Assembly (NCBI RefSeq): GCF_014522305.1
Contig: NZ_CP041982.1
Span: 935,001-999,000 of the forward strand
Reading direction: 5' to 3'
Source: Lactobacillus sp. PV034
Lineage (GTDB): Bacteria > Bacillota > Bacilli > Lactobacillales > Lactobacillaceae
DNA length: 64,000 nucleotides
The notes beneath the pieces were generated by a model that worked only from the letters and a program-made list of their open reading frames with translations, ran no database searches and had not been told where the DNA came from. A program made the translations under genes and the position numbers. Shown here one piece after another: positions 31,788-39,563 of the stretch (position 1 is the first letter of the stretch; each line of letters opens with the position of its first letter).

Positions 31788-32225
31788 ATGAATAAATTAT
31801 ACAAAGAGATTAGTGATGCTCTTTACAATAGCTATTATGGTATTGAAAGAATTGAACAAACGGAACTGAAAAAAAGTAAATTTAAAGATTTAACTCCAAA
31901 TGAGTTACATGCTATAGATGCTATTGGCCTTCATAATCATTTGACTACTTCACAATTAGCTGAAAAACTACATGTTACTCGTGCTACTATCTCTACTCAA
32001 GTCGATCGCTTGGTTCGTAAAGGCTACGTAGAAAGAGTAAGAGACGAAAAAGATCGTCGTATCATTCGTCTTAAACTTACTCATCGAGGCAAACTAGTAT
32101 GCCGTGCATATCATGCTTATCATAATTTGATGGTTAAGAGCTTTTTAGAAAACTTAAATGAAGACGAACTTCAAACTATTTATCGCGCTTTTAAGAATTT
32201 AGAAAAATTTACTAATTCTCATTAA
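31788..32225 (+). CDS. fabT: MarR-family fatty-acid biosynthesis repressor FabT
   Basis: A 145-residue winged-helix regulator. The DNA-binding part is LTTSQLAEKLHVTRATISTQVDRLVRKGYVERVRDEKDRRIIRLKLT (residues about 50-96), and the ends form the MarR dimer helices. In streptococci and lactococci FabT with long-chain acyl-ACP represses fab genes at TTTGA-TTA-TCAAA sites. Such sites occur before fabH and in variant form before fabZ1. It lies directly downstream of fabZ1 and ends at a hairpin. Confidence 0.9.
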   Translation: MNKLYKEISDALYNSYYGIERIEQTELKKSKFKDLTPNELHAIDAIGLHNHLTTSQLAEKLHVTRATISTQVDRLVRKGYVERVRDEKDRRIIRLKLTHRGKLVCRAYHAYHNLMVKSFLENLNEDELQTIYRAFKNLEKFTNSH

Positions 32226-32232
32226 AATAATT

Positions 32233-32267
32233 AAAAATGCAAGACCTGTTAGTCTTGCATTTTTTTA
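32233..32267. terminator. Terminator between fabT and rnhA
   Basis: Stem AAAAATGCAAGAC / GTCTTGCATTTTT with a 6-base loop and T run; it serves the converging fabT and RNase H genes. Confidence 0.85.
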
Positions 32268-32269
32268 TT

Positions 32270-32935
32270 TTAAAGCACTCCTGCGCCTGCTTTGGCAACC
32301 TTATCTACTTCTTCATTGTAAGTAACGTTAGTATGAGCTGGAACATGAACAAATTCTATCTTTATTTCTTTTTGCTTGTCTTGAATAAATTTTGCATATT
32401 TTTTTGTAAGTGGTAATTTAGCTTGCCAAGTCTTGGTAGGCCATGCCGATACACCTAAATAATCATGATATATCGTGACTTTTTGATAACCATGTTGAAG
32501 CGCCCAATTTACCGCATGACCTGCTGCTTTTAATTCACCAATAACATTGCGAGTTTCAACGTTTTTGATATCTTTAATTGGTCCATTAGCATGAATCTTT
32601 TTTATTTTTCCATCTTGGTTGTAAAGTACTACCATTCCCCAACCAGCAACATTAGTGTTTTTATTAAAACTGCCATCAGTAAAAATTATTACGCTAGACT
32701 TATCAAGATTATTAATTGCATCAGTAATTTCCTGATTAATTTCATTGATATTTTTTCCTGCTAAATTTCGCCCACTTTTTTGGTGGAGGAAAGTTTCCGC
32801 ATCTGCCTTACTCTCAAAACTTTTATATTCAGCTCCCGGATAGCCGCTAATTAATTTTTGTACTTCACTCCAAGCAGTTTGAAATACTCCAATTTTTCTT
32901 CCTTTACGAATTGCATAATATTTTGTTTTAGCCAT
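32270..32935 (-). CDS. rnhA: Ribonuclease HI with viroplasmin-type RNA/DNA-hybrid-binding domain
   Basis: A 221-residue protein. Residues 5-50 (YYAIRKGRKIGVFQTW-like, ending FESKADAETFLH) form the N-terminal hybrid-binding domain. The RNase H fold follows with the four acidic residues in FTDGSF, ETRNVIGEL, YHDYLGV and NEEVDKVAK. It removes RNA from RNA/DNA hybrids such as primers and R-loops. It lies on the opposite strand to the fab genes, inside the fabT-fabH interval. Confidence 0.92.
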   Translation of the reverse strand: MAKTKYYAIRKGRKIGVFQTAWSEVQKLISGYPGAEYKSFESKADAETFLHQKSGRNLAGKNINEINQEITDAINNLDKSSVIIFTDGSFNKNTNVAGWGMVVLYNQDGKIKKIHANGPIKDIKNVETRNVIGELKAAGHAVNWALQHGYQKVTIYHDYLGVSAWPTKTWQAKLPLTKKYAKFIQDKQKEIKIEFVHVPAHTNVTYNEEVDKVAKAGAGVL

Positions 32936-32952
32936 ATCTTCACCTTTTCTAT

Positions 32953-33414
32953 CTAATTGCTTGGGCTTTTTAGTTTTTCCACCTTAATTCCACAACGCTT
33001 AATTGTTAAAGGCAATTTTGTTAATTCTTCATAACACGAATTTATCTTTTGCAGTGTTTTCTCCACATCTAGTCCCTTTTCATTTAAAACTGCCTTAGCG
33101 GCGGCAAGATAATCGCGCTTAAATTTTTGGTTAACTTTATTCCAATTTACCCCGGCTAGGTCATGCGCCAAGGAAGGATCAAACGGCAATCGTTCTTGTA
33201 ATATCAACACAGCAATTATTGGATAGCCCGGATATCCTTGCCAATATGTTGCATTATCATTGGACTGATAAATATCTCCTTGCCATTTTACCGTATATTT
33301 TTTTGCTCCATTAGACGAAATGACCTTTGCCTCATCTCCATTAATTTCCACATGATGATCACCAATAGCAGTATAAACCTCTAGAATCTTTTCTTTTGGT
33401 GGTAATTTTTTCAT
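32953..33414 (-). CDS. Uncharacterised 153-residue protein
   Basis: I do not recognise this protein. The start ATG 33412-33414 (MKKLPPKEK) follows AAAGAG; a GTG nine bases upstream is less likely. It is soluble, basic at the C-terminus (IKRCGIKVEKLKSP), and has a middle segment rich in Tyr, Trp and Gly (YWQGYPGYPIIAVLILQERL). It has no signal peptide or membrane helix. It lies 17 bases upstream of rnhA on the same strand and probably shares its transcript, but this context does not reveal a role. Confidence 0.75.
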   Translation of the reverse strand: MKKLPPKEKILEVYTAIGDHHVEINGDEAKVISSNGAKKYTVKWQGDIYQSNDNATYWQGYPGYPIIAVLILQERLPFDPSLAHDLAGVNWNKVNQKFKRDYLAAAKAVLNEKGLDVEKTLQKINSCYEELTKLPLTIKRCGIKVEKLKSPSN

Positions 33415-33447
33415 TTTAATCACTCTTTTTACTAACTATTTTTAAAA

Positions 33448-34277
33448 TTATGCCAAATTCTTTAATCGCTTTAACCAATTTTCTACTAAAGCAGTAAATA
33501 TCTTGGGTGCCTCGATTTGTAAGCTATGGTCAGTAGCATCCAAGACTGCAAATGATGCTCGTGGAAAAATCTCCAATAATTTCCATTGGTCTCTATAGCC
33601 CACAATCGTATCTTGCCTGCCAGTAATTATTAAACTTGGTTTATCATAATCCAAAGCTTTAATAACCTTATCCACATCCACAATAAAACTGTAATTATTT
33701 TTTAGGGCTTTTAAAAATCCTTTATTAGCTCTTTGGATTCCAGCAATAACTTCTTTTTGCCATCTTTCTACAGTCTTTTGATTAGCCACAAGTAAATTCT
33801 TAGTAACTCGCTCTGCTTTTTGCGGATTAAGGCCAGCTAAATAATCTGTATCTGTAAAACTCAAATATTTTTTAGGAACTTGTCTTTGTTTTCCATCAGG
33901 CACCACCATCGGACAAGTAAGTTAAGACCATCAACTTGGAACTTATAATGTGCTACTAGTCCTTGAGCCAAATAGCCACCATAAGATTGTCCAACCAATA
34001 AAAAATGTTCTTGACCAATAATTTTATCCACAAAGCCTTCTAAAATAGCCAATATTTTATCTGAAGAAGCATAGGCCAACGTATGACTAGACTCACCCAT
34101 TCCTGGTAAATCAAGATAAATTCGTTTATACATCTGACCTTCTTTTTCAAAAATTGGTTCAAAGGCGCCAGTCATTAAATTAATGTCGCATCCCAGACCA
34201 TGAATCAACAAAATTGGCTGTCCCATTCCTTTAATTTCATAGTGCAACTTCATATCTGGTGCATACTCATAAAACAT
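33448..34277 (-). pseudogene. Alpha/beta hydrolase interrupted by a one-base frameshift
   Basis: Two overlapping frames together make one hydrolase of about 270 residues. The upstream part (33861-34277) has the oxyanion region LLIHGLGCD and nucleophile elbow GQSYGG. The downstream part (33448-33909) has the acid in TGRQDTIVGY and the catalytic His in DATDHSLQIEAP. The frames join near 33915: DGLNLL continues as CPMVVPDGKQ if one T is added to the CTT run. The upstream frame runs on into a nonsense tail LVRWWCLMENK. Either the gene is inactivated or the assembly has a single-base error. It is transcribed with the unknown gene and rnhA. Confidence 0.85.
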
Positions 34278-34407
34278 CTAAATTAGTTTTCCTTTCTCCT
34301 TGTATCCTTCATCTTTCAAGGTAATTTTAGCGCTTGAATTAACAATTTTAAAATATTAGTTTTTATTACTCAGAAGGAATGAAATTTGGTGAAAATCTTC
34401 TTTTTAT

Positions 34408-34465
34408 TTGACATCATAAATTTGAGTAATATAATTTGATTATCAAATAGTTTGATTATCTAATT
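34408..34465 (+). promoter_or_regulatory. fabH operon promoter with two FabT boxes
   Basis: TTGACA (34408-34413), 16 bases, TATAAT (34430-34435). Box 1, ATTTGA-TTA-TCAAAT (34434-34448), is a perfect dyad overlapping the last bases of the -10. Box 2, AGTTTGATTATCTAATT (34449-34465), follows directly. The match to the FabT consensus of lactic acid bacteria is strong, and the position would block transcription start. Confidence 0.85.
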
Positions 34466-34526
34466 ATTTGATGTACTAAATATAAGTAATACCTTATTTT
34501 GCACAGAGATAGGACTGAATATACCC

Positions 34527-35495
34527 GTGAAGGATGTGAAAATCACTGCTACTAGCAAGGTAGCAGCTAACAATCTAGTTACTAATAACCAACTTAGTAA
34601 GATCATGGATACCAGCGATGAATGGATCACTAAGCGCACTGGAATCAAAACACGTCACATTAGTACTGATAAAAATACTTCAGACTTAGCAACAACTGTT
34701 GGAAAAGATTTGCTTGAACAAGTATCTTGGACACCAGATAAATTAGATTTGATTATTGTGGCGACGATGTCACCTGATTATCTAACACCTAGTGTTAGTG
34801 CCCAAATTCAAGGAAAATTAGGTGCACAACATGCTGTAGCTTTTGATCTTTCAGCGGCTTGTTCCGGGTTTTCTTATGCTCTTTCGGTGGCTCGCTCAAT
34901 GTTATTAGCTAATAACTGGTCGAAGGCATTAGTTATTGGGGCAGAAGTTCTATCCAAATTAATTGATTGGGATGATCGCTCTAGTGCTGTTTTATTTGGT
35001 GATGGAGCTGGTGGAGTAATTTTAGAAACTGCAGCTGAAAGACACTTTGTGGGACAAGATTTACAAACTTTTGGTGAGTTAGGCAATCAATTAACTGCAG
35101 GCCATATTAAAAACAACACTGAATTAAGTAATAATTCTTTTACCTATACCCCCTTTCAAATGAATGGTCGTGAAGTTTATCGTTTTGCTACTCATGAAGT
35201 ACCCCAATCAATTGAAGCTGCTTGTAAACAAGCAGGCATAACGGCTGATCAAATTGATCACTATTTACTTCACCAAGCTAATAGCCGAATTATTGAACAT
35301 GTAGCTAAGCGCTTGAATCAACCGCTTAATAAGTTTCCAATTAACATTAATGAATATGGAAATACCGCAGCTGCTAGCGAAGCTATTTTACTAGCAGAAT
35401 GTGCAGAAAAAGGACGAGTAAAAAAAGGTGAAACTATTGCTTTAAGCGGATTTGGTGGTGGTTTAACTTGTGCCACTGTCATTTTCAAATACTAA
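34527..35495 (+). CDS. fabH: 3-oxoacyl-ACP synthase III
   Basis: A 322-residue condensing enzyme that starts fatty-acid synthesis by joining an acyl-CoA with malonyl-ACP. The Cys-His-Asn triad is visible in AFDLSAACSGFSYAL, YLLHQANSRII and NEYGNTAAAS. The start is GTG; 34527 and 34536 are both possible, and the ribosome site is weak. It is the first gene of the long fab-acc operon behind two FabT boxes. Confidence 0.94.
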   Translation: MKDVKITATSKVAANNLVTNNQLSKIMDTSDEWITKRTGIKTRHISTDKNTSDLATTVGKDLLEQVSWTPDKLDLIIVATMSPDYLTPSVSAQIQGKLGAQHAVAFDLSAACSGFSYALSVARSMLLANNWSKALVIGAEVLSKLIDWDDRSSAVLFGDGAGGVILETAAERHFVGQDLQTFGELGNQLTAGHIKNNTELSNNSFTYTPFQMNGREVYRFATHEVPQSIEAACKQAGITADQIDHYLLHQANSRIIEHVAKRLNQPLNKFPININEYGNTAAASEAILLAECAEKGRVKKGETIALSGFGGGLTCATVIFKY

Positions 35496-35528
35496 AAAGC
35501 AAATATTAGATAGAAAAGGATTAATAAA

Positions 35529-35774
35529 ATGACTAAAGAAGAAATTTTAAAAGACGTACAAACTATTGCTAACGATGAATTAGATGTTGATACAGATAAA
35601 ATAACTTTAACTACTAACATTAAAGAAGATTTAGATGCAGATAGCTTAGACTTATTCGAAATTTTAAACGAATTAGAAGATAAATATGACATTGAACTTG
35701 ATCCTGACGACAGCATCGTAACAATCGGCGACTTAGTTGATTTTGTTAGTGCAGAAATGGACAAACAAAAATAA
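35529..35774 (+). CDS. acpP: Acyl carrier protein
   Basis: An 81-residue acidic four-helix protein. The phosphopantetheine Ser lies in DADSLDLFE (near residue 39). It carries growing acyl chains for all enzymes of this operon. It is preceded by AAAGGA, and its stop overlaps the fabD start. Confidence 0.95.
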   Translation: MTKEEILKDVQTIANDELDVDTDKITLTTNIKEDLDADSLDLFEILNELEDKYDIELDPDDSIVTIGDLVDFVSAEMDKQK

Positions 35775-36718
35775 TGAGTATTGGAATTCTCTTTAGCGGT
35801 CAAGGTGCACAAAAAGCAGGTATGGGATTAGACTTCTTCTCTGATCCCCTCTTTAAAGAGACGATTCAAACTGCCAGCGAAGCTAGTAAACAAAATATTG
35901 AAGCTATCTTTACTAATAAACATGAAGAGTTAAGTAAAACAATTCATGTCCAACCAGCTTTAGTTGCCTTTGAACTTGGAATATTTCGCATGTTAAAGCG
36001 TGACGTTGGTAAGCTTGACATTGGCGGAATGGTTGGTTTGTCATTAGGTGAATACGGCGCAATGGGCGCAAGTAATGCCCTTGATTTGGCTAGTACAATT
36101 AGTCTCGTAACTGATCGGGCTAGTTATATGCAAGCTGATGCTGACAAAATTGATAATGCTATGGCAGCTTTAATTAAGCCAAACTTGCCTAAAGTTGAAG
36201 CAATTTTAACTCAGCTTCAAGATCAAGGAAAACAAGTCTATCTTTCCAACTTTAATTCACCAAAGCAAATTGTAATTGGCGGAGAAAAGGACGCAGTTAT
36301 TCTTGCCAGTAAAAAGATTAAAGAAAATGAAGCAGCCCATCGCACCATTCTTTTAAATGTTAACGGAGCTTTTCATACCCCGCTTTTCAATGATGCCAGT
36401 AAGCAGATGCATAATCGTTTAAAAGATATTTCCTTTAAACCAACAGCTGTACCAGTTATTTCCAATACTACGGGGCACCCTTTTACAAATGACTGGGCAC
36501 AAATTATGGAAAGGCAACTAGCAGTCCCAACACATTTTGGCGATTGTTTGCAGTACTTAATTGATCATAGTCATATTTCTGCAACTTTAGAAATTGGTCC
36601 AGGCAAGACCTTATCTACTTTTGCTCGACAAATTGATCGCTCACTAAAAAATTATCGTATTGGAACGTATGACGAATATCAAGAATTCATTGAGGAAGCA
36701 AATGGAATTAAAGGATAA
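35774..36718 (+). CDS. fabD: Malonyl-CoA:ACP transacylase
   Basis: A 314-residue protein. The nucleophile elbow is GLSLGEYG (Ser near residue 91; Leu replaces the His of GHSLG), Arg is in TDRASYM, and the catalytic His is in VNGAFHTPLF (near residue 199). It loads malonate on ACP. It overlaps acpP by one base and fabG by 17 bases. Confidence 0.93.
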   Translation: MSIGILFSGQGAQKAGMGLDFFSDPLFKETIQTASEASKQNIEAIFTNKHEELSKTIHVQPALVAFELGIFRMLKRDVGKLDIGGMVGLSLGEYGAMGASNALDLASTISLVTDRASYMQADADKIDNAMAALIKPNLPKVEAILTQLQDQGKQVYLSNFNSPKQIVIGGEKDAVILASKKIKENEAAHRTILLNVNGAFHTPLFNDASKQMHNRLKDISFKPTAVPVISNTTGHPFTNDWAQIMERQLAVPTHFGDCLQYLIDHSHISATLEIGPGKTLSTFARQIDRSLKNYRIGTYDEYQEFIEEANGIKG

Positions 36719-37430
36719 AGTAGTTTTAATTACCGGTTCAACACATGGAATTGGCAGTGCAATGGCACTCGAATTTGCAAAACATGGTGCTAAAGTCTTG
36801 TTAAATGGCCGCAAAGAGCTACCTAGTGAGTTAGCGGGGGAACTTGATAAACTTTCAGCAACTTACCATTACTTACAAGCTGATTTGGCTAATACAGATT
36901 TGAAAGATTTTGCTGCAGATGCTTGGAATGTCTACGGACAAGTAGATATTTTAATTAATAATGCTGGGTTAAATCGTGACAAGATGTTTATTGGCATGAA
37001 AGAAGCAGATTTTGATCAAGTCATCGATTTAGATTTGAAAGTTCCCTTCTTTTTGAGCAAGAATCTTATCAAAAAAATGAACAAGAAGCGCTCAGGAGTA
37101 ATTATTAATCTATCATCTATTGTCGGGATACATGGAAATGCTGGGCAGGCTAATTATGCAGCCGCAAAAGCTGGCTTAATTGGATTAACCAAATCAATTG
37201 CTCGCGAAGCAGCGATGCGTAATATTCGCGTCAATTCGATTGCTCCAGGAATGATTGATACTCAAATGACGGCAGTACTTTCTGAACATGTAAAAAAGAA
37301 TATTTTAGAGCAGATACCGCTTAAGCGTTTAGGTAATCCTAGCGAAGTGGCACAAACTGCTATTTTTTTGGCCCAAAATGACTATATTACGGGGCAAAAC
37401 ATTGTAGTTGATGGCGGAATGACGATGTAG
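36702..37430 (+). CDS. fabG: 3-oxoacyl-ACP reductase
   Basis: A 242-residue short-chain dehydrogenase starting MELKDKVVL at 36702, behind GAGGAAG inside the end of fabD. It has the NADPH motif TGSTHGIG, INNAGLNRD, and the catalytic Ser-Tyr-Lys (LSSIVG, then NYAAAKAG). It makes the 3-hydroxyacyl-ACP that FabZ dehydrates. Confidence 0.94.
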   Translation: MELKDKVVLITGSTHGIGSAMALEFAKHGAKVLLNGRKELPSELAGELDKLSATYHYLQADLANTDLKDFAADAWNVYGQVDILINNAGLNRDKMFIGMKEADFDQVIDLDLKVPFFLSKNLIKKMNKKRSGVIINLSSIVGIHGNAGQANYAAAKAGLIGLTKSIAREAAMRNIRVNSIAPGMIDTQMTAVLSEHVKKNILEQIPLKRLGNPSEVAQTAIFLAQNDYITGQNIVVDGGMTM

Positions 37431-37438
37431 GAGAAATT

Positions 37439-38674
37439 ATGCAAAGAGTTGTTATTACTGGAATGGGAGCAATCGCTCCTAACGGAAATGGTTATCAAAA
37501 TTTTGTTAAGAATAGTTTAGCAGGAAAAATTGGAATAAAACCTATCACAAAATTTGATGCAAGTGAGACTGGGATTACAGTTGCCGGAGAAATTGATGAT
37601 TTTGATCCTCAAGATTATGTTGGTAAAAAAGAAGCTCGTCGGATGGACTTGTATTCTCAATATGCCATGCAAACTGCTGCTGAAGCAATGGAAATGGCTG
37701 GAATCAATGAAGAGAATACTGATCCAGAAGATCTCGGCGTTATCTATGGTTCCGGAATTGGTGGTTTAACTACTATCCAAGATCAAGTTCTTAGAATGCA
37801 TGAAAAGGGCCCACGGCGCGTCTCTCCCTTTTTTATTCCAATGGCCATTTCAAATATGGCAGCTGGTAATATTTCAATTCGTTTTAATGCACAAAATATT
37901 TCTACCTCAATTGTTACTGCATGTGCAACAGGAACGAACAGTATTGGTGAAGCTTACCGCCAAATTAAAGCTGGGCGTGCCCAAGTAATGATTGCTGGTG
38001 GTGCCGAGGCTACTGTTAATGAAACGGCAATTGCAGGATTTGCGGCTTTAACTGCTCTATCCCAAAGTACTGATCCAAAGCATGCATCCCTCCCCTTTGA
38101 TAGAGATAGAAATGGTTTTGTCCTTGGCGAAGGAGCTGGTGCAATGATTCTTGAAAGTTTGGATCATGCTAAAGCTCGAAACGCAAGGATTCTTGGCGAA
38201 GTAGTTGGTTATGGCACTACAAGTGATGCTTACCATATCACTTCTCCTGATCCTGAAGGAAAAGGGGCAATTCGTGCTATGAAGATGGCTATTGATGAGG
38301 CCGCTATTTCACCAAATGACGTGGATTATATCAATGCTCATGGAACAGCTACTCATGCCAATGATTCTGGCGAAGCTCACGCCATTAACAATTTATTTGG
38401 TGCCAATAATCATGTCCTAGTCTCTTCCACTAAGGGAATGACTGGTCACCTTTTAGGAGCAGCTGGCGCAATTGAAGCAATTATTACTGTGGCCAGTCTA
38501 AATGAAGGAAAACTACCAATAAATGTTGGAGTTTTTAATCAAGATCCTGAATGCAATATTACTTTGGTTAATCAAAATAATCGTGATACAGATGCTAAGT
38601 ATGCTCTTTCCAATTCTTTCGGCTTTGGGGGACATAATGCAGTTCTAGCATTTAAGAAATGGAGTGAAGAATAA
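37439..38674 (+). CDS. fabF: 3-oxoacyl-ACP synthase II
   Basis: A 411-residue elongating condensing enzyme. The Cys-His-His triad is in VTACATGTNS, NAHGTATHAND and STKGMTGHLLGAAGA. It extends acyl-ACP with malonyl-ACP. A GGAG site precedes the start, 8 bases after fabG, and its stop overlaps the accB start. Confidence 0.95.
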   Translation: MQRVVITGMGAIAPNGNGYQNFVKNSLAGKIGIKPITKFDASETGITVAGEIDDFDPQDYVGKKEARRMDLYSQYAMQTAAEAMEMAGINEENTDPEDLGVIYGSGIGGLTTIQDQVLRMHEKGPRRVSPFFIPMAISNMAAGNISIRFNAQNISTSIVTACATGTNSIGEAYRQIKAGRAQVMIAGGAEATVNETAIAGFAALTALSQSTDPKHASLPFDRDRNGFVLGEGAGAMILESLDHAKARNARILGEVVGYGTTSDAYHITSPDPEGKGAIRAMKMAIDEAAISPNDVDYINAHGTATHANDSGEAHAINNLFGANNHVLVSSTKGMTGHLLGAAGAIEAIITVASLNEGKLPINVGVFNQDPECNITLVNQNNRDTDAKYALSNSFGFGGHNAVLAFKKWSEE

Positions 38675-39123
38675 TGGAATTAAAAGATATTCAAACCTTA
38701 ATGGACCAATTTGAAGATTCAAATGTTCGTGAACTCAAAATTGATGATGGCGAATTTCACTTATATTTAAGTAAAAATAAAAAGAACAATGCTGTCTCAG
38801 TAAATACTGAAACTCCTAGTCCTGATACCGAAGTTACTCCCGCAAAGAAGGTTAATGAGAAGCAAACTCCTTCTTCTGAGAATACTTCAGCTGTTAAAGC
38901 ACCAATTGTTGGAGTGGTTTACCTTCAAGCAAAACCTGATCAACCACCTTTTATTAAGGTTGGCGAACATATTAATACTGGCGACACAGTTTGTGTAATT
39001 GAGGCCATGAAGATGATGACCGAAGTAAAAAGTAAGATTAGCGGCACTGTTACAGCGATAAACGTAGAAAATGAAGATTTAGTTGAAGTTGATCAACCAT
39101 TGATTTCAGTGAAAGAAGATTAA
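38674..39123 (+). CDS. accB: Biotin carboxyl carrier protein of acetyl-CoA carboxylase
   Basis: A 149-residue protein. A flexible Pro/Thr/Ser-rich linker (residues about 45-72) leads to the biotinyl domain with the biotin attachment Lys in IEAMKMMTEV (near residue 113). It is biotinylated by the BirA encoded at the end of the operon. Confidence 0.95.
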   Translation: MELKDIQTLMDQFEDSNVRELKIDDGEFHLYLSKNKKNNAVSVNTETPSPDTEVTPAKKVNEKQTPSSENTSAVKAPIVGVVYLQAKPDQPPFIKVGEHINTGDTVCVIEAMKMMTEVKSKISGTVTAINVENEDLVEVDQPLISVKED

Positions 39124-39124
39124 G

Positions 39125-39553
39125 ATGACACACTTAAATATTGGTGAAATAGAAAAAATTATTCCTCATCGTTATCCAATGCTTCTAATTGATCAAGTAC
39201 TAAATTTAAGTTCTGGTCATAGTGCTCAAGCACTACATAGTGTTTCAAATAACGAATTATTTGTCAGCGCCAGTTCTAAAACAAATCCAGTCTTTCCTTC
39301 CCCATTGATAATTGAAGCCATGGCACAAACTGGTGCGGTAGCTTTATTATCGATGGCTGATTTCAAAGGAAAAACTGCTTACTTTGGTGGTATTCAAAAA
39401 GCTGCTTTTTTTGACCAAGCGTATCCTGGCGACCAACTACTTTTAACTACTGAACTGACAAAAATCAAACGTAATATTGGCCTTGGTAAGGGGATTGCAC
39501 AAGTCGGTGATAAAAAAATTGCTGAAGCTGAGTTAACTTTTATGATTGGTTAG
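39125..39553 (+). CDS. fabZ2: FabZ-like protein lacking the catalytic His motif
   Basis: A 142-residue hot-dog protein with the canonical N-terminal IPHRYPMLLIDQV and an intact Glu in LIIEAMAQTGA. The GHFPG block that supplies the catalytic His is gone: the aligned stretch reads ASSKTNPVFPSP, with Ser at the His position. The frame is open, and neighbours overlap or abut tightly, so it is not a random pseudogene. Since FabZ builds each active site from the His of one chain and the Glu of the other, FabZ2 can give Glu to FabZ1, which has His but Gln for Glu. A heterodimeric dehydratase with one working site is my inference. FabZ2 alone should be inactive. Confidence 0.9.
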   Translation: MTHLNIGEIEKIIPHRYPMLLIDQVLNLSSGHSAQALHSVSNNELFVSASSKTNPVFPSPLIIEAMAQTGAVALLSMADFKGKTAYFGGIQKAAFFDQAYPGDQLLLTTELTKIKRNIGLGKGIAQVGDKKIAEAELTFMIG

Positions 39554-39563
39554 GTGAAAATTC

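Noticed and set aside
39125-39553. FabZ2 as a decayed pseudogene
   Set aside because: The frame is intact, the fold and Glu motif are kept, and it is packed tightly between accB and accC. The complementary loss in FabZ1 gives a better explanation.
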